Assembly (NCBI RefSeq): GCF_030563405.1
Contig: NZ_CP130749.1
Location: 434,001-498,000, forward strand
Direction: 5' to 3'
Source: Vibrio sp. SNU_ST1
Lineage (GTDB): Bacteria; Pseudomonadota; Gammaproteobacteria; Enterobacterales; Vibrionaceae
DNA length: 64,000 bases
The notes beneath the pieces are model-generated. The model made no database searches. It was not told the DNA's origin and was given only the letters and a program-made list of their open reading frames with translations. Shown here piece by piece: positions 1 through 8,255 of the stretch. Within the stretch, counting starts at the first letter, position 1. Every line of letters begins with the position of its first letter. The position numbers were made by a program, and so were the translations under genes.

Positions 1-28
1 TGCAGCCCACTAGAAGTAAGAAATCAGC

Positions 29-55
29 AAAGGAAGGCTTCGGTCTTCCTTTTTT
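29..55 (+). terminator. Intrinsic terminator of a gene left of the window
   Basis: Ten-base-pair stem (29-38 with 43-52, one G-U pair) closed by a TTCG tetraloop and followed by a T run. It ends a plus-strand transcript that enters from the left, probably the preceding phosphonate gene. Confidence 0.85.
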
Positions 56-92
56 AGTTTTACGCCTTTAGGTTTTAAGTAAGGTACAACAA

Positions 93-1514
93 ATGACAAA
101 GCATTACTCATATTGGTTCAAGCAAGCATTGGAACAGGAATTTGGCGGCATCAATGCGGGACTAGATTCGGCTAAGCCGCTTCAAAAAGACGTTAACTGT
201 GATATCGCCATTGTCGGCGGTGGTTACACTGGTTTATGGACGGCGATTTTCATCAAACAACAACAGCCTCAAAAGCACGTTGTGGTGATTGAAAAAGGTT
301 TGTGCGGCAGCGGTGCTTCTGGCGCGAACGGCGGGTGTATGCTGACGTGGTCGACAAAGTATCCAACGTTGAAAAAGCTCTATGGAAAAGAACAAGCGAA
401 ATGGCTGGTTAAGGAGTCTGAAAAGGTCATTTACGAGATCGAAGCTTTCTGTAACGAACACAACATCGACGCGCATCTGTATCGCAGCGGTACTTATTAC
501 ACGGCGACTAATCAAGCTCAAAAGGGTGGAATGGATCCTGTTGTGAATGAATTGGTCAAGCAGGGCATAAATAGCTGGAAGAAGTGCGATCAGTCATTGC
601 CTGATAAAGCCGGTTCAGACCGTCATATTGAAGGTTATTACTCGGAAGCCGCAGGCAGTGTGCAACCGGCTTTATTAGCGAGAGGCTTACGCCGAGTTGC
701 GATCGAATTGGGTGTCGAAATTTACGAAAATACAGAAATGACTTCTCTTGATTACGGATCACCAGCTCGCGTCCAAACCAAGGGTGGGACGATAACTTCC
801 GATAAAGTGATCTTAGCGCTCAATGCATGGATGCTCGATCACTTTAAAGAGTTCAAACGCAGCATTGTGGTTGTCTCGTCTGACATGGTAGTGACTAAGC
901 CTATTCCAGAAAAACTCAAGCAGTTTGGTCCCGAAAAAGGAGTGGCGGTAGTGGACTCACGCATCTTTGTTCATTACTACCGTGACACTGAAGATGGACG
1001 ACTCATGTTGGGCAAAGGCGGCAATAAATTCTCGTTTGCGAATCAGGTTGAAAGCATGTTTAACCAAACGACTAACTACCTACCGATTCTCAATCAATCT
1101 TTCCAGAAATTGTTCCCTAAACTGAAGCAGAATGAATTCGATTACAACTGGTCGGGCGGTTCAGATCGTTCGGTCACAGGATTGCCATTTTTTGGTAATC
1201 TAAAAGGCCAAAACAACATCTATTATGGGCTCGGTTACTCAGGTAATGGTGTGGCTCAAACTCGTATGGGCGGAAAGATTTTGTCTTCAATGGTGTTAGG
1301 AGATGATAACGAATGGACACGTAGTGGCTTAATTAGCGGTCCACGAGGCTATTTCCCACCAGAGCCATTTCGTTGGGTTGGCGCAATGATGGTTAGAGAT
1401 GCTGTTCGAAGAAAAGAGAACGCGGAAGATTCTGGTAACACGCCATTGTGGCTCGATAAGCAATTGGCAAAGCTCGCGGGTGCGGCAGGCAAAGCCGACA
1501 AGGTTGAATCATAA
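93..1514 (+). CDS. FAD-dependent amine oxidoreductase (DAO/DadA-PuuB family) of the phosphonate cluster
   Basis: A 473-residue flavoprotein. A Rossmann FAD-binding motif, GGGYTGLW, lies near residues 42-49, followed by the GSGASGANGG loop typical of the DAO (glycine/D-amino-acid oxidase, PuuB/OrdL) family. The C-terminal third has the usual YGLGYSGNGV flavin-contact segment. No signal peptide is visible, so it is cytoplasmic. The family oxidises amines or N-alkyl amino acids. FAD oxidoreductases recur in 2-aminoethylphosphonate (AEP) gene clusters, so oxidation of AEP or its N-methyl form is the likely role here; this is inferred from its neighbours. It has its own terminator and is separate from the downstream transporter operon. 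Confidence 0.8.
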   Translation: MTKHYSYWFKQALEQEFGGINAGLDSAKPLQKDVNCDIAIVGGGYTGLWTAIFIKQQQPQKHVVVIEKGLCGSGASGANGGCMLTWSTKYPTLKKLYGKEQAKWLVKESEKVIYEIEAFCNEHNIDAHLYRSGTYYTATNQAQKGGMDPVVNELVKQGINSWKKCDQSLPDKAGSDRHIEGYYSEAAGSVQPALLARGLRRVAIELGVEIYENTEMTSLDYGSPARVQTKGGTITSDKVILALNAWMLDHFKEFKRSIVVVSSDMVVTKPIPEKLKQFGPEKGVAVVDSRIFVHYYRDTEDGRLMLGKGGNKFSFANQVESMFNQTTNYLPILNQSFQKLFPKLKQNEFDYNWSGGSDRSVTGLPFFGNLKGQNNIYYGLGYSGNGVAQTRMGGKILSSMVLGDDNEWTRSGLISGPRGYFPPEPFRWVGAMMVRDAVRRKENAEDSGNTPLWLDKQLAKLAGAAGKADKVES

Positions 1515-1550
1515 ATTGATTTAAGGTTCAAATTAGAGGTATACACTTAG

Positions 1551-1590
1551 GCTCTCAGTGACTTATGGGCTAGTCATTGAGGGCTTTCTT
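1551..1590 (+). terminator. Intrinsic terminator after the FAD oxidoreductase
   Basis: Twelve-base arms at 1551-1562 and 1573-1584 pair with two G-U pairs around a 10-base loop, followed by TTTCTT. It separates the oxidoreductase gene from the ABC transporter operon. Confidence 0.65.
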
Positions 1591-1706
1591 AATTCACTTT
1601 CAAAGCCGAACAAATAGCAATCTTTAATGCTTATTATTTCTGCAATATAACTGTCATTTATCTTCTATAAATTTGTCACTCAACTGCAATATTCAAAGTT
1701 TAAGTT

Positions 1707-1718
1707 TGGTATATACCA
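1707..1718. promoter_or_regulatory. Probable PhnR (HutC-type GntR) operator
   Basis: TGGTATATACCA is a perfect 12-bp palindrome 18 bp before the ATPase start. Its core GTATATAC fits the GT-N-TA-N-AC consensus known for HutC-subfamily GntR regulators, the family of the regulator at 4646-5350. A second, less symmetric match, GTATACAC, lies near 1539. That the two pair up is inference. Confidence 0.6.
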
Positions 1719-1736
1719 TTTAAAGAGTGCTGTAGT

Positions 1737-2846
1737 ATGAGCAACCAAACTTATTTGAATATTGAAAACGTTGTAAAGCAATTTGGCCAATTTACAGCGT
1801 TAAAAGACATCTCCCTTTCGATAGATAAAGGCGAGTTCGTCTGCTTCCTTGGCCCCTCTGGCTGTGGAAAAACCACCTTATTACGTGCGATTGCAGGTCT
1901 AGACTTGCCAACTTCAGGTTCTATTGAGCAGAACGGTAATAATACGACTTTCTTGCCACCAGAGAAGCGCGATTTTGGCATCGTGTTCCAATCTTACGCT
2001 TTGTTTCCAAATCTCACTGTGGAAGAAAACATTGCGATTGGTCTGAAAAACCAAGGCATGTCGACCAAAGAAGCTCTTGAGACGGTTGAGTCTTGGTTGG
2101 AGACGATTGGTTTACCAACGTCTGGCCAAAAGTATCCGAATCAGCTGTCTGGCGGACAACAGCAGCGTGTTGCGCTAGCTCGCGCATTGGCTCTTTCTCC
2201 AGGTTTACTACTCCTCGACGAACCGCTCTCTGCGCTTGACGCGAAGGTAAGAACACATCTGCGTGATGAGATCTGCCAATTGCAGCGTAAGTTGGGCATC
2301 ACCACCATCATGGTGACTCATGATCAAGATGAAGCCTTAACCATGGCCGATCGCATTGTGGTCATGAATCATGGTGTTATCGAACAAGTGGGTGCTCCGC
2401 AAGAAATCTATCAAAACCCAGTCAGCCGCTTCGTCGCTGAATTCGTTGGTAGTATGAACTTCATTCAAGCTTCTGTTGCCGCGCAAGGCAAAATGCGTAT
2501 TGCTGAGTCGATGTTACCGCTGCCAGCTTTAGATAACTTGACCCCAAAGCATGGCGATCGTTTTGATATCGCAGTGCGTCCAGAGCAAATCCAGTTTGTT
2601 GACCGTTTTAACGAGTCTTTGCCAGTCAGAATCGTATCGAGCGAGTTCCTAGGGGCTTTCTATCGAGTTGAGTGTGAATTACAACATGACTCAACGGCGA
2701 AAGAGATCATCGTTGATGTATCAGTTAAAGAGTTCAACCGATTGAAGCTGCGTCGCAGTGATATTCGTTATGTGGCCTTTGACCAAGAAGGCCTGAGAGC
2801 TTACCCATCGAAAAGCCTGCAAGTGATGAAAGACGAGGCGGCGTAA
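1737..2846 (+). CDS. phnT: 2-Aminoethylphosphonate ABC transporter, ATP-binding protein (PhnT type)
   Basis: A 369-residue ABC ATPase with Walker A GPSGCGKTT (about residues 39-47), signature LSGGQQQRVALARAL, Walker B LLLLDEPLSALD and switch histidine in VTHDQDEA. The roughly 120-residue C-terminal extension is the TOBE/MalK-like regulatory domain of the PotA/FbpC branch. It powers import through the permease encoded 6 bp downstream. Assignment to phosphonate rather than iron or polyamine uptake rests on the fused permease, the PhnR-like regulator and the adjacent oxidoreductase. The periplasmic binding protein is not in the window and probably lies to the left. Confidence 0.82.
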   Translation: MSNQTYLNIENVVKQFGQFTALKDISLSIDKGEFVCFLGPSGCGKTTLLRAIAGLDLPTSGSIEQNGNNTTFLPPEKRDFGIVFQSYALFPNLTVEENIAIGLKNQGMSTKEALETVESWLETIGLPTSGQKYPNQLSGGQQQRVALARALALSPGLLLLDEPLSALDAKVRTHLRDEICQLQRKLGITTIMVTHDQDEALTMADRIVVMNHGVIEQVGAPQEIYQNPVSRFVAEFVGSMNFIQASVAAQGKMRIAESMLPLPALDNLTPKHGDRFDIAVRPEQIQFVDRFNESLPVRIVSSEFLGAFYRVECELQHDSTAKEIIVDVSVKEFNRLKLRRSDIRYVAFDQEGLRAYPSKSLQVMKDEAA

Positions 2847-2852
2847 ATAATC

Positions 2853-4577
2853 ATGGAATCGACTCAAATGATGCAATCTAAGCTGCTAATTCAACGACGA
2901 GTACAGCCTTTTCTGGCTCGATTAAGCAAAGACAACGTAATTCTATTTGGGATGCTGGCCTTTTTGTCTGTGGTCATGACGCTGTTTATCCTGATGCCAC
3001 TGTGGGCAATGTTGAAAAAGAGTGTTCAGAATGCAGACGGGGAATTTGTAGGTTTACAGAATTTCGCAACGTATTTTGTTTCGCAAAGCCTATGGCAATC
3101 GGTAGGCAATACGTTCACGCTTGGGTTGCTAGTGACAGTTGTCGTGGGCGTCTTAGCGTTTGGTTATGCCTATGCGTTGACTCGCTCATGCATGCCTTTT
3201 AAGGGGCTTTTTCAGGTGTTGGGTTCAGCACCGATTCTAGCTCCGTCGTTGCTTCCTGCGATCAGTCTGATCTTCTTATTTGGTAACCAAGGTATCGCCA
3301 AAGAAGTGTTAGGGGGAAACTCGGTATACGGTTTGATTGGTATCTCGCTTGGCTTAATATTTTGGACTTTCCCTCATGCCTTGATGATTCTGACCACCTC
3401 GTTAAGGACCTCAGATGCTCGTCTGTATGAGGCGGCACGCGCTCTCAATACTTCATCGCTTAAAACCTTCTTCATGGTGACCTTACCTGCAGCTAAATAT
3501 GGCTTGATCAGCACTCTAATCGTTGTGTTTACGCTGGTGGTTTGTGACTTTGGTGTGCCAAAGGTGATTGGTGGCAGTTATAACGTGTTATCGACAGACA
3601 TCTTTAAACAAGTGGTAGGGCAACAGAATTTCTCTATGGGTGCAGTGACCAGTATTTTGTTGCTGTTACCTGCGTTGCTTGCGTTTACAGTGGATCGCTG
3701 GGTTCAAAAGAAACAGAAGAGCCTGTTTGATACCCGCTCTGTGGCTTATCAACCAGAACCAAACACCCTGCGTGATGGTGTATGTTTCCTTTATTGCACT
3801 GTCATCTCTGCTGCTGTGGTTATCGTGCTCGGTATGGCGATATACGGTTCTATGGTCACGTTTTGGCCTTGGAATAAGGCGTTAACGTTAAACAACTACA
3901 ACTTCGCAGAAATGAGTACCTACGGTTGGACTCCATTCTTTAACTCATTAACGCTAGGTGCATGGACCGCCATAATCGGTACAGTGCTGATTTTCCTAGG
4001 TGCGTACTGCATTGAAAAAGGCAGAGCATTCGCTCCTGTTCGCCAAGCGATGCAAATGCTCAGTGTTGTTCCTATGGCCGTTCCGGGAATGGTTCTTGGC
4101 TTAGGCTATATATTCTACTTTAATGATTTGAGTAATCCTCTCAACTTCTTGTATGGCACGATGGCGTTCTTGGTGATTAACACCGTGGTTCACTACTACA
4201 CGGTAGGGCACATGACTGCGTTAACGGCATTAAAACAGCTACCTGACGAAATTGAAGCAACCGCTGCCTCGGTTAACCTACCGCAATACAAGTTGTTTTT
4301 TAAGGTGACGGTGCCTGTTTGTCTGCCTGCGATTTTAGATATTGCGACATACTTGTTTATTAATGCACTTACCACGACATCTGCGGTAGTATTCTTGTAT
4401 TCTACCGATACGATACCTGCGTCAGTTTCAGTTCTGAATATGGACGATGCGGGACAAACCGGTGCAGCAGCAGCCATGGCCGTCATGATCATGATATCGG
4501 CGGCAAGTGCGAAGTTGATTCATATGCTAATCAACAAGTTATTTGAGAAGCGCACCCAAGCTTGGCGCAAACGCTAG
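2853..4577 (+). CDS. 2-Aminoethylphosphonate ABC transporter, fused double permease (PhnU type)
   Basis: A 574-residue inner-membrane protein, about twice the usual permease length, containing two BPD_transp_1 units of about six membrane helices each, as in FbpB. EAA-type loops that contact the ATPase are visible as YEAARALNTSSLKTFF near residue 190 and EATAASVNLPQYKLFF in the second half. The start is 6 bp after the ATPase stop. Its 3' end is followed directly by the regulator, whose ribosome-binding site lies just past its stop codon. The fused form matches the permease of the second type of AEP transporter (PhnU2 family). Confidence 0.8.
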   Translation: MESTQMMQSKLLIQRRVQPFLARLSKDNVILFGMLAFLSVVMTLFILMPLWAMLKKSVQNADGEFVGLQNFATYFVSQSLWQSVGNTFTLGLLVTVVVGVLAFGYAYALTRSCMPFKGLFQVLGSAPILAPSLLPAISLIFLFGNQGIAKEVLGGNSVYGLIGISLGLIFWTFPHALMILTTSLRTSDARLYEAARALNTSSLKTFFMVTLPAAKYGLISTLIVVFTLVVCDFGVPKVIGGSYNVLSTDIFKQVVGQQNFSMGAVTSILLLLPALLAFTVDRWVQKKQKSLFDTRSVAYQPEPNTLRDGVCFLYCTVISAAVVIVLGMAIYGSMVTFWPWNKALTLNNYNFAEMSTYGWTPFFNSLTLGAWTAIIGTVLIFLGAYCIEKGRAFAPVRQAMQMLSVVPMAVPGMVLGLGYIFYFNDLSNPLNFLYGTMAFLVINTVVHYYTVGHMTALTALKQLPDEIEATAASVNLPQYKLFFKVTVPVCLPAILDIATYLFINALTTTSAVVFLYSTDTIPASVSVLNMDDAGQTGAAAAMAVMIMISAASAKLIHMLINKLFEKRTQAWRKR

Positions 4578-4645
4578 CGAACCATTTTATATTGCAGTTG
4601 GCCAAGGAATGGCTGACGACAAGAACAAGAATAAAAGGAAATGAA

Positions 4646-5350
4646 GTGCAGTACGTAAAAATCAAAGACGTCATCGTAGAGCAGATAGAGTCGGGCATGT
4701 TAACGCCACGACAGAAGCTGCCTGCGGAGCGCAAACTGGCTGAATCGTTTGATACAACACGAGTAACGTTGCGTGAAGCGCTGTCTTCACTTGAAGCTGA
4801 AGGGCGTATTTATCGAGAAGACCGCCGTGGTTGGTTTATCTCTCCAGCGCCACTGCGCTACGACCCAACTCAAACGCTGAACTTCACTAATATGGCTTTG
4901 TCGCAGAATCGTAAGCCGAAAACAGAGTTGGTGGCGGCGAAAAGTATGTTAGCGACCAAGGAAGCGACTAAACTTCTTGAGCTGCAACCTTTCTCGGATG
5001 TTTATCGAGTCGACAGAGTTCGTTACCTTGAAGATAGACCGGTTGTGTATGTGACCAACTATATTCGACCAGGGTTGTTCCCTAACTTGCTTGATTATGA
5101 CTTGTCTAAATCGTTGACGGACATCTACCGTGAGCACTTTGGCGTGGTGTATCAGAAGATCCGTTACCGCGTGAGCACAACGTCTTTGCTTGGCGAAACA
5201 GCGCAAGCTCTGCGTGCGACTTCTGGCTCCCCCGCAATGGTGGTTGAGCGTGTTAACTACAACCAAAACGGCGATTTGATTGACTGTGATATTGAGTATT
5301 GGCGTCACGACGCGATCAGTATTGAGTCGATCGCGCAGCTAGAGCGCTAG
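4646..5350 (+). CDS. phnR: GntR/HutC-family regulator of phosphonate use (PhnR type)
   Basis: The GTG at 4646 is preferred because AAGGAA lies 5 bp before it. A longer frame opens at 4562 inside the permease gene but has no ribosome-binding site and adds residues unlike the family. The resulting 234-residue protein fits the usual 230-250. An N-terminal winged helix (PRQKLPAERKLAESF, then TTRVTLREALSSLEAEG) is followed by a UTRA ligand-binding domain (IEYWRHDAI near the C terminus). It probably represses the cluster and responds to AEP or a derivative; the candidate operator is at 1707-1718. Last gene of the operon. Confidence 0.8.
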   Translation: MQYVKIKDVIVEQIESGMLTPRQKLPAERKLAESFDTTRVTLREALSSLEAEGRIYREDRRGWFISPAPLRYDPTQTLNFTNMALSQNRKPKTELVAAKSMLATKEATKLLELQPFSDVYRVDRVRYLEDRPVVYVTNYIRPGLFPNLLDYDLSKSLTDIYREHFGVVYQKIRYRVSTTSLLGETAQALRATSGSPAMVVERVNYNQNGDLIDCDIEYWRHDAISIESIAQLER

Positions 5351-5434
5351 TCTGTCAATTTGAACGTTAATTATACCTAGAATACACATCGTACGGGCAC
5401 CGACAATTTTGTAGGGTGCTTAAATGAAACGATC

Positions 5435-5463
5435 AAAGGTCTCTTATCTGGAGGCCTTTTTTA
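5435..5463 (+). terminator. Intrinsic terminator of the phosphonate operon
   Basis: AAAGGTCTC at 5435-5443 pairs with GAGGCCTTT at 5451-5459, with one G-T mismatch, and is followed by TTTTAT. Confidence 0.75.
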
Positions 5464-5512
5464 TCACCGGTTGTCAGCCGTTGCGCTTATTCATCAATAA
5501 ATTAGGAATGAA

Positions 5513-6415
5513 ATGGAATTCTCTGCCATCGTCATCGTGATTATTTCGGCTTTGCTTCATGCGGGTTGGAACGTTCTAGGTAAATCGAATCAAGGATCGG
5601 GTTCATCTTTCTTCTTAGCCTCTGGTTTTGCCGCCGCGGCGATATTGACGCCTTACTTGATCTGGTATGTTCACAATGTAGGGCTATCAAATATCTCACT
5701 TCCATTCTGGCAACTGGTTTTCTTGAGTGGGATCTGCCAAATCATCTATTTGATTGGGTTGGGCGCTGCCTATAAACAAGCTGATATCGGTGTGATTTAC
5801 CCTATGGCACGAGCACTGCCTGTGTTGATGGTGGGTTTAGGCACTGTGTTGATTGGCTATGAGTTGTCACTGAATCAATGGATGGGGTTCACTTTAATAA
5901 CCTTAGGCTGCATGTTTGTACCACTTAAGCAGTTTTCAGACCTTAGGTTAAAAGCCTATCTCAACCTTGGCGTGCTGTGGGCGTTAATCGCCGCTATTGG
6001 TACCACGGGCTATTCCATCATTGATAAAGAGGCGCTTCTATTATTAGAGCCTCTAAGCACACCAACCATTACTAACAAACACACCGCGATTTTCTACCTA
6101 GGCATCCAGTTTTGGGCGATTGTGATTCCGCTGAGTGTTTGGTTATTCGTAACCAACCAAAGAATCGAGTTTACTAATGCTTGGATACTGCGAAAGAAAG
6201 CCACACTGGCTGGCATCATGATGGCTTCGACTTATGGTTTGGTGTTATTTGCGATGACCATGACAGAGAACGTCAGCTTGGTTGTGGCACTTAGGCAAGT
6301 AAGTATCATCTTCGGCGTAGTGATGGGGATCTACTTTTTAAAGGAAAAGTGGCACGTTACACGTGGTGTAGGCGTCGTTTTTATCATTGCAGGTTTGATT
6401 ATCTCACTGACTTAA
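5513..6415 (+). CDS. EamA-family (DMT) inner-membrane exporter
   Basis: A 300-residue, almost entirely hydrophobic protein with about ten predicted membrane helices arranged as two EamA repeats. It has the usual internal similarity of the drug/metabolite transporter superfamily and the conserved end-of-domain segment LVVALRQVSIIFGVVMGI. Substrate is unknown; relatives export amino acids, nucleobases or drugs. It stands alone between the phosphonate terminator and the gluconate promoter region, with a GGAATG-type ribosome site just before the ATG. Confidence 0.75.
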   Translation: MEFSAIVIVIISALLHAGWNVLGKSNQGSGSSFFLASGFAAAAILTPYLIWYVHNVGLSNISLPFWQLVFLSGICQIIYLIGLGAAYKQADIGVIYPMARALPVLMVGLGTVLIGYELSLNQWMGFTLITLGCMFVPLKQFSDLRLKAYLNLGVLWALIAAIGTTGYSIIDKEALLLLEPLSTPTITNKHTAIFYLGIQFWAIVIPLSVWLFVTNQRIEFTNAWILRKKATLAGIMMASTYGLVLFAMTMTENVSLVVALRQVSIIFGVVMGIYFLKEKWHVTRGVGVVFIIAGLIISLT

Positions 6416-6504
6416 AAAGAAATTAAATCCTACATCCAACCTATAATGTGACTTTTTAGTCGCATTTTTCTTATTGATAGCAAACGTTTTACTAATGTTA
6501 AAGA

Positions 6505-6520
6505 TGTGATCTTTCTCATA
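6505..6520 (+). promoter_or_regulatory. Probable CRP (cAMP receptor) site
   Basis: TGTGATCTTTCTCATA matches TGTGA-N6-TCACA at nine of ten consensus positions. It lies about 15 bp before the first GntR operator and 111 bp before the TRAP gene, a sensible place for catabolite control of gluconate use. Confidence 0.55.
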
Positions 6521-6534
6521 GACAAGGCTGTAAA

Positions 6535-6546
6535 GTTACCGGTAAC
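6535..6546. promoter_or_regulatory. GntR operator 1 of the gluconate operon
   Basis: GTTACCGGTAAC is a perfect 12-bp palindrome and matches the core of the operator known for the LacI-family gluconate repressor GntR of enteric bacteria. Confidence 0.8.
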
Positions 6547-6558
6547 ATCCACCCCAAC

Positions 6559-6570
6559 GTTACCGGTAAC
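6559..6570. promoter_or_regulatory. GntR operator 2 of the gluconate operon
   Basis: A second perfect GTTACCGGTAAC, 24 bp centre to centre from the first (a little over two helical turns), 45 bp before the TRAP binding-protein start. The pair suggests cooperative repression. Confidence 0.8.
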
Positions 6571-6615
6571 ATATAATTACAAACCGGACTCTGTGAAACT
6601 CATAAGGATACCCAA

Positions 6616-7632
6616 ATGAAAGCTCTGACTAAAACGCTGATTGCTGCCTCCCTCACTGGTCTATTTGCTACTTCAGCAATGGCTGCAGACTTTAAACTTA
6701 AGATTCAATCTTCTGACCCATCTGGTGATTTGAACTTCAAAGTTCAGCAGAAGTGGGCTGAGCGTGTAGAGACGATGTCTAACGGACGTATAGATATCGA
6801 CCTTCTGCCTGTAGGCGCTGTGGTTAAACATACTGAAACGCTGGGCGCGATTAAGATGGGCATCCTTGATGGTCACATCACAGCAACCGGTTACTTCTCT
6901 GGTAAAGATCCAGCATTTGGTCTTATCGGTAACATGGTTGGCGCATGGTCAGACACAACCCAACTGCTTCAGTACATGAACTACGGTGGCGGTAACGAGC
7001 TAATGACCGAACTGTACAAGCCTTACGGTGTTCAGTTTGTTGGTGCTTCTACGACGGGTGTTGAATCTTTTATTTCTAAAAAGCCAATCGATGGTGTTGC
7101 GGATCTTAAAGGCCTGAAATTACGTGCGCCTGAAGGCCTAGTTCAACAAGTATTTGCAGCCGCGGGTGCGACTCCAGTAAACCTACCGGGTTCTGAAGTA
7201 TTTACTGGTCTAAGCAAAGGCGTAATTGATGCCGCAGACTACACGGTATTTTCTACCAACCAAAAAGCGGGCATGAACGACATTGCAACACATCCAGTTC
7301 AACCGGGTTTCCATTCACTACCGCTTATCGATATCTCTATTTCTCAGAAAAAATGGGACAAGATGCCAGCTGATCTACAAACAATGCTGCAAACATCAGT
7401 GCGTGACTTCTCTTACGACATGACAACTCAGCTGAAAATGGCTGACCAAGCTGCGCTTAAAGAAGCTCAAGCGAACCCTGAAATTACTATCCACGACTGG
7501 TCACAAGAAGAACGTAAGAAGTTCCGTGAAATCGCGAAAGGCCAATGGAAAGTATTTGCAGAGCGTTCTGATAACGCAGGAAAAGTTTACACTTCAGTAA
7601 CAGTGTTCCTAGAAGAAAACGGCTTACTGTAA
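6616..7632 (+). CDS. TRAP transporter periplasmic binding protein (DctP family), probably for gluconate
   Basis: A 338-residue DctP-family solute receptor. A signal peptide occupies residues 1-24 with cleavage after SAMAA. The mature part has the DctP signature region (LKGLKLRAPEGLVQQVFAAAGATPVNLPGSEVF), where the arginine normally binds a carboxylate. It delivers substrate to the DctQ/DctM pair encoded downstream. Gluconate or a related sugar acid is inferred from the co-encoded gluconokinase and the GntR operators upstream. A GC-rich hairpin follows the gene, which often raises binding-protein mRNA levels over the membrane genes. Confidence 0.85.
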   Translation: MKALTKTLIAASLTGLFATSAMAADFKLKIQSSDPSGDLNFKVQQKWAERVETMSNGRIDIDLLPVGAVVKHTETLGAIKMGILDGHITATGYFSGKDPAFGLIGNMVGAWSDTTQLLQYMNYGGGNELMTELYKPYGVQFVGASTTGVESFISKKPIDGVADLKGLKLRAPEGLVQQVFAAAGATPVNLPGSEVFTGLSKGVIDAADYTVFSTNQKAGMNDIATHPVQPGFHSLPLIDISISQKKWDKMPADLQTMLQTSVRDFSYDMTTQLKMADQAALKEAQANPEITIHDWSQEERKKFREIAKGQWKVFAERSDNAGKVYTSVTVFLEENGLL

Positions 7633-7650
7633 TTTAAACTTAGCTAACTG

Positions 7651-7675
7651 ACGGGGGAGGGCATTGCTCTCCCGT
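7651..7675 (+). promoter_or_regulatory. Intercistronic hairpin after the binding-protein gene
   Basis: ACGGGGGAG at 7651 pairs with CTCTCCCGT ending at 7675 with one mismatch. There is no T run, so an mRNA-stabilising or partial-attenuation hairpin fits better than a full terminator. Confidence 0.45.
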
Positions 7676-7697
7676 ATTCTCCCAGGAAATTTGGCTC

Positions 7698-8255
7698 ATG
7701 ACCGATAAAATCCCCCACGCCCCAGCGGAAAACGACGAGCAACCAAGAAATGCGCTTGATCGTTTTGTTATAAAGTTCAGTAATCTCGTTAGCTGGTTGT
7801 TTATTTTTACTGTATTGATTTCATTTTATGAAGTTGTGATGCGTTACGTATTCGATGCCCCGACCACATGGGTACACGAGACGGCTTCGTTCATCGGTGG
7901 TTCTTTATTCATTATTGGTGGTATCTACGCGTTTGCCGCGAATAAGCATGTACGTGTGGTTCTTATCTACGATTCAGTGTCTAACCAAGCACGCAAATAT
8001 CTTAATCTTGTTCACCACATTGTTGGTTTGGCCTTTGCTGGCATGCTCGCTTACGCGGCTTACTTCACTGCAGAAGAAGCGTGGTTTGCACCATGGGGTG
8101 AATTCCGCCTTGAAACATCAGGCTCAGTGTTAAACGCGCCTTATCCTGCGCTGCTGAAAGGCCTGATCTTTGTCGTTTTGTGTGTTCTTGTTGTCCAGTT
8201 TGTATTGCACCTAATCCAAGAGTTGATAGGTCTAAGGAAGAATGACGATGTTTGA
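7698..8255 (+). CDS. TRAP transporter small permease (DctQ family)
   Basis: A 185-residue inner-membrane protein with four predicted helices (around residues 30-50, 65-85, 105-125 and 150-172) and the DctQ pattern YEVVMRYVF followed by PTTWVHETASF. It pairs with DctM and couples uptake to the sodium or proton gradient. The last 14 bases overlap the start of the large permease gene, indicating translational coupling. Confidence 0.85.
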   Translation: MTDKIPHAPAENDEQPRNALDRFVIKFSNLVSWLFIFTVLISFYEVVMRYVFDAPTTWVHETASFIGGSLFIIGGIYAFAANKHVRVVLIYDSVSNQARKYLNLVHHIVGLAFAGMLAYAAYFTAEEAWFAPWGEFRLETSGSVLNAPYPALLKGLIFVVLCVLVVQFVLHLIQELIGLRKNDDV

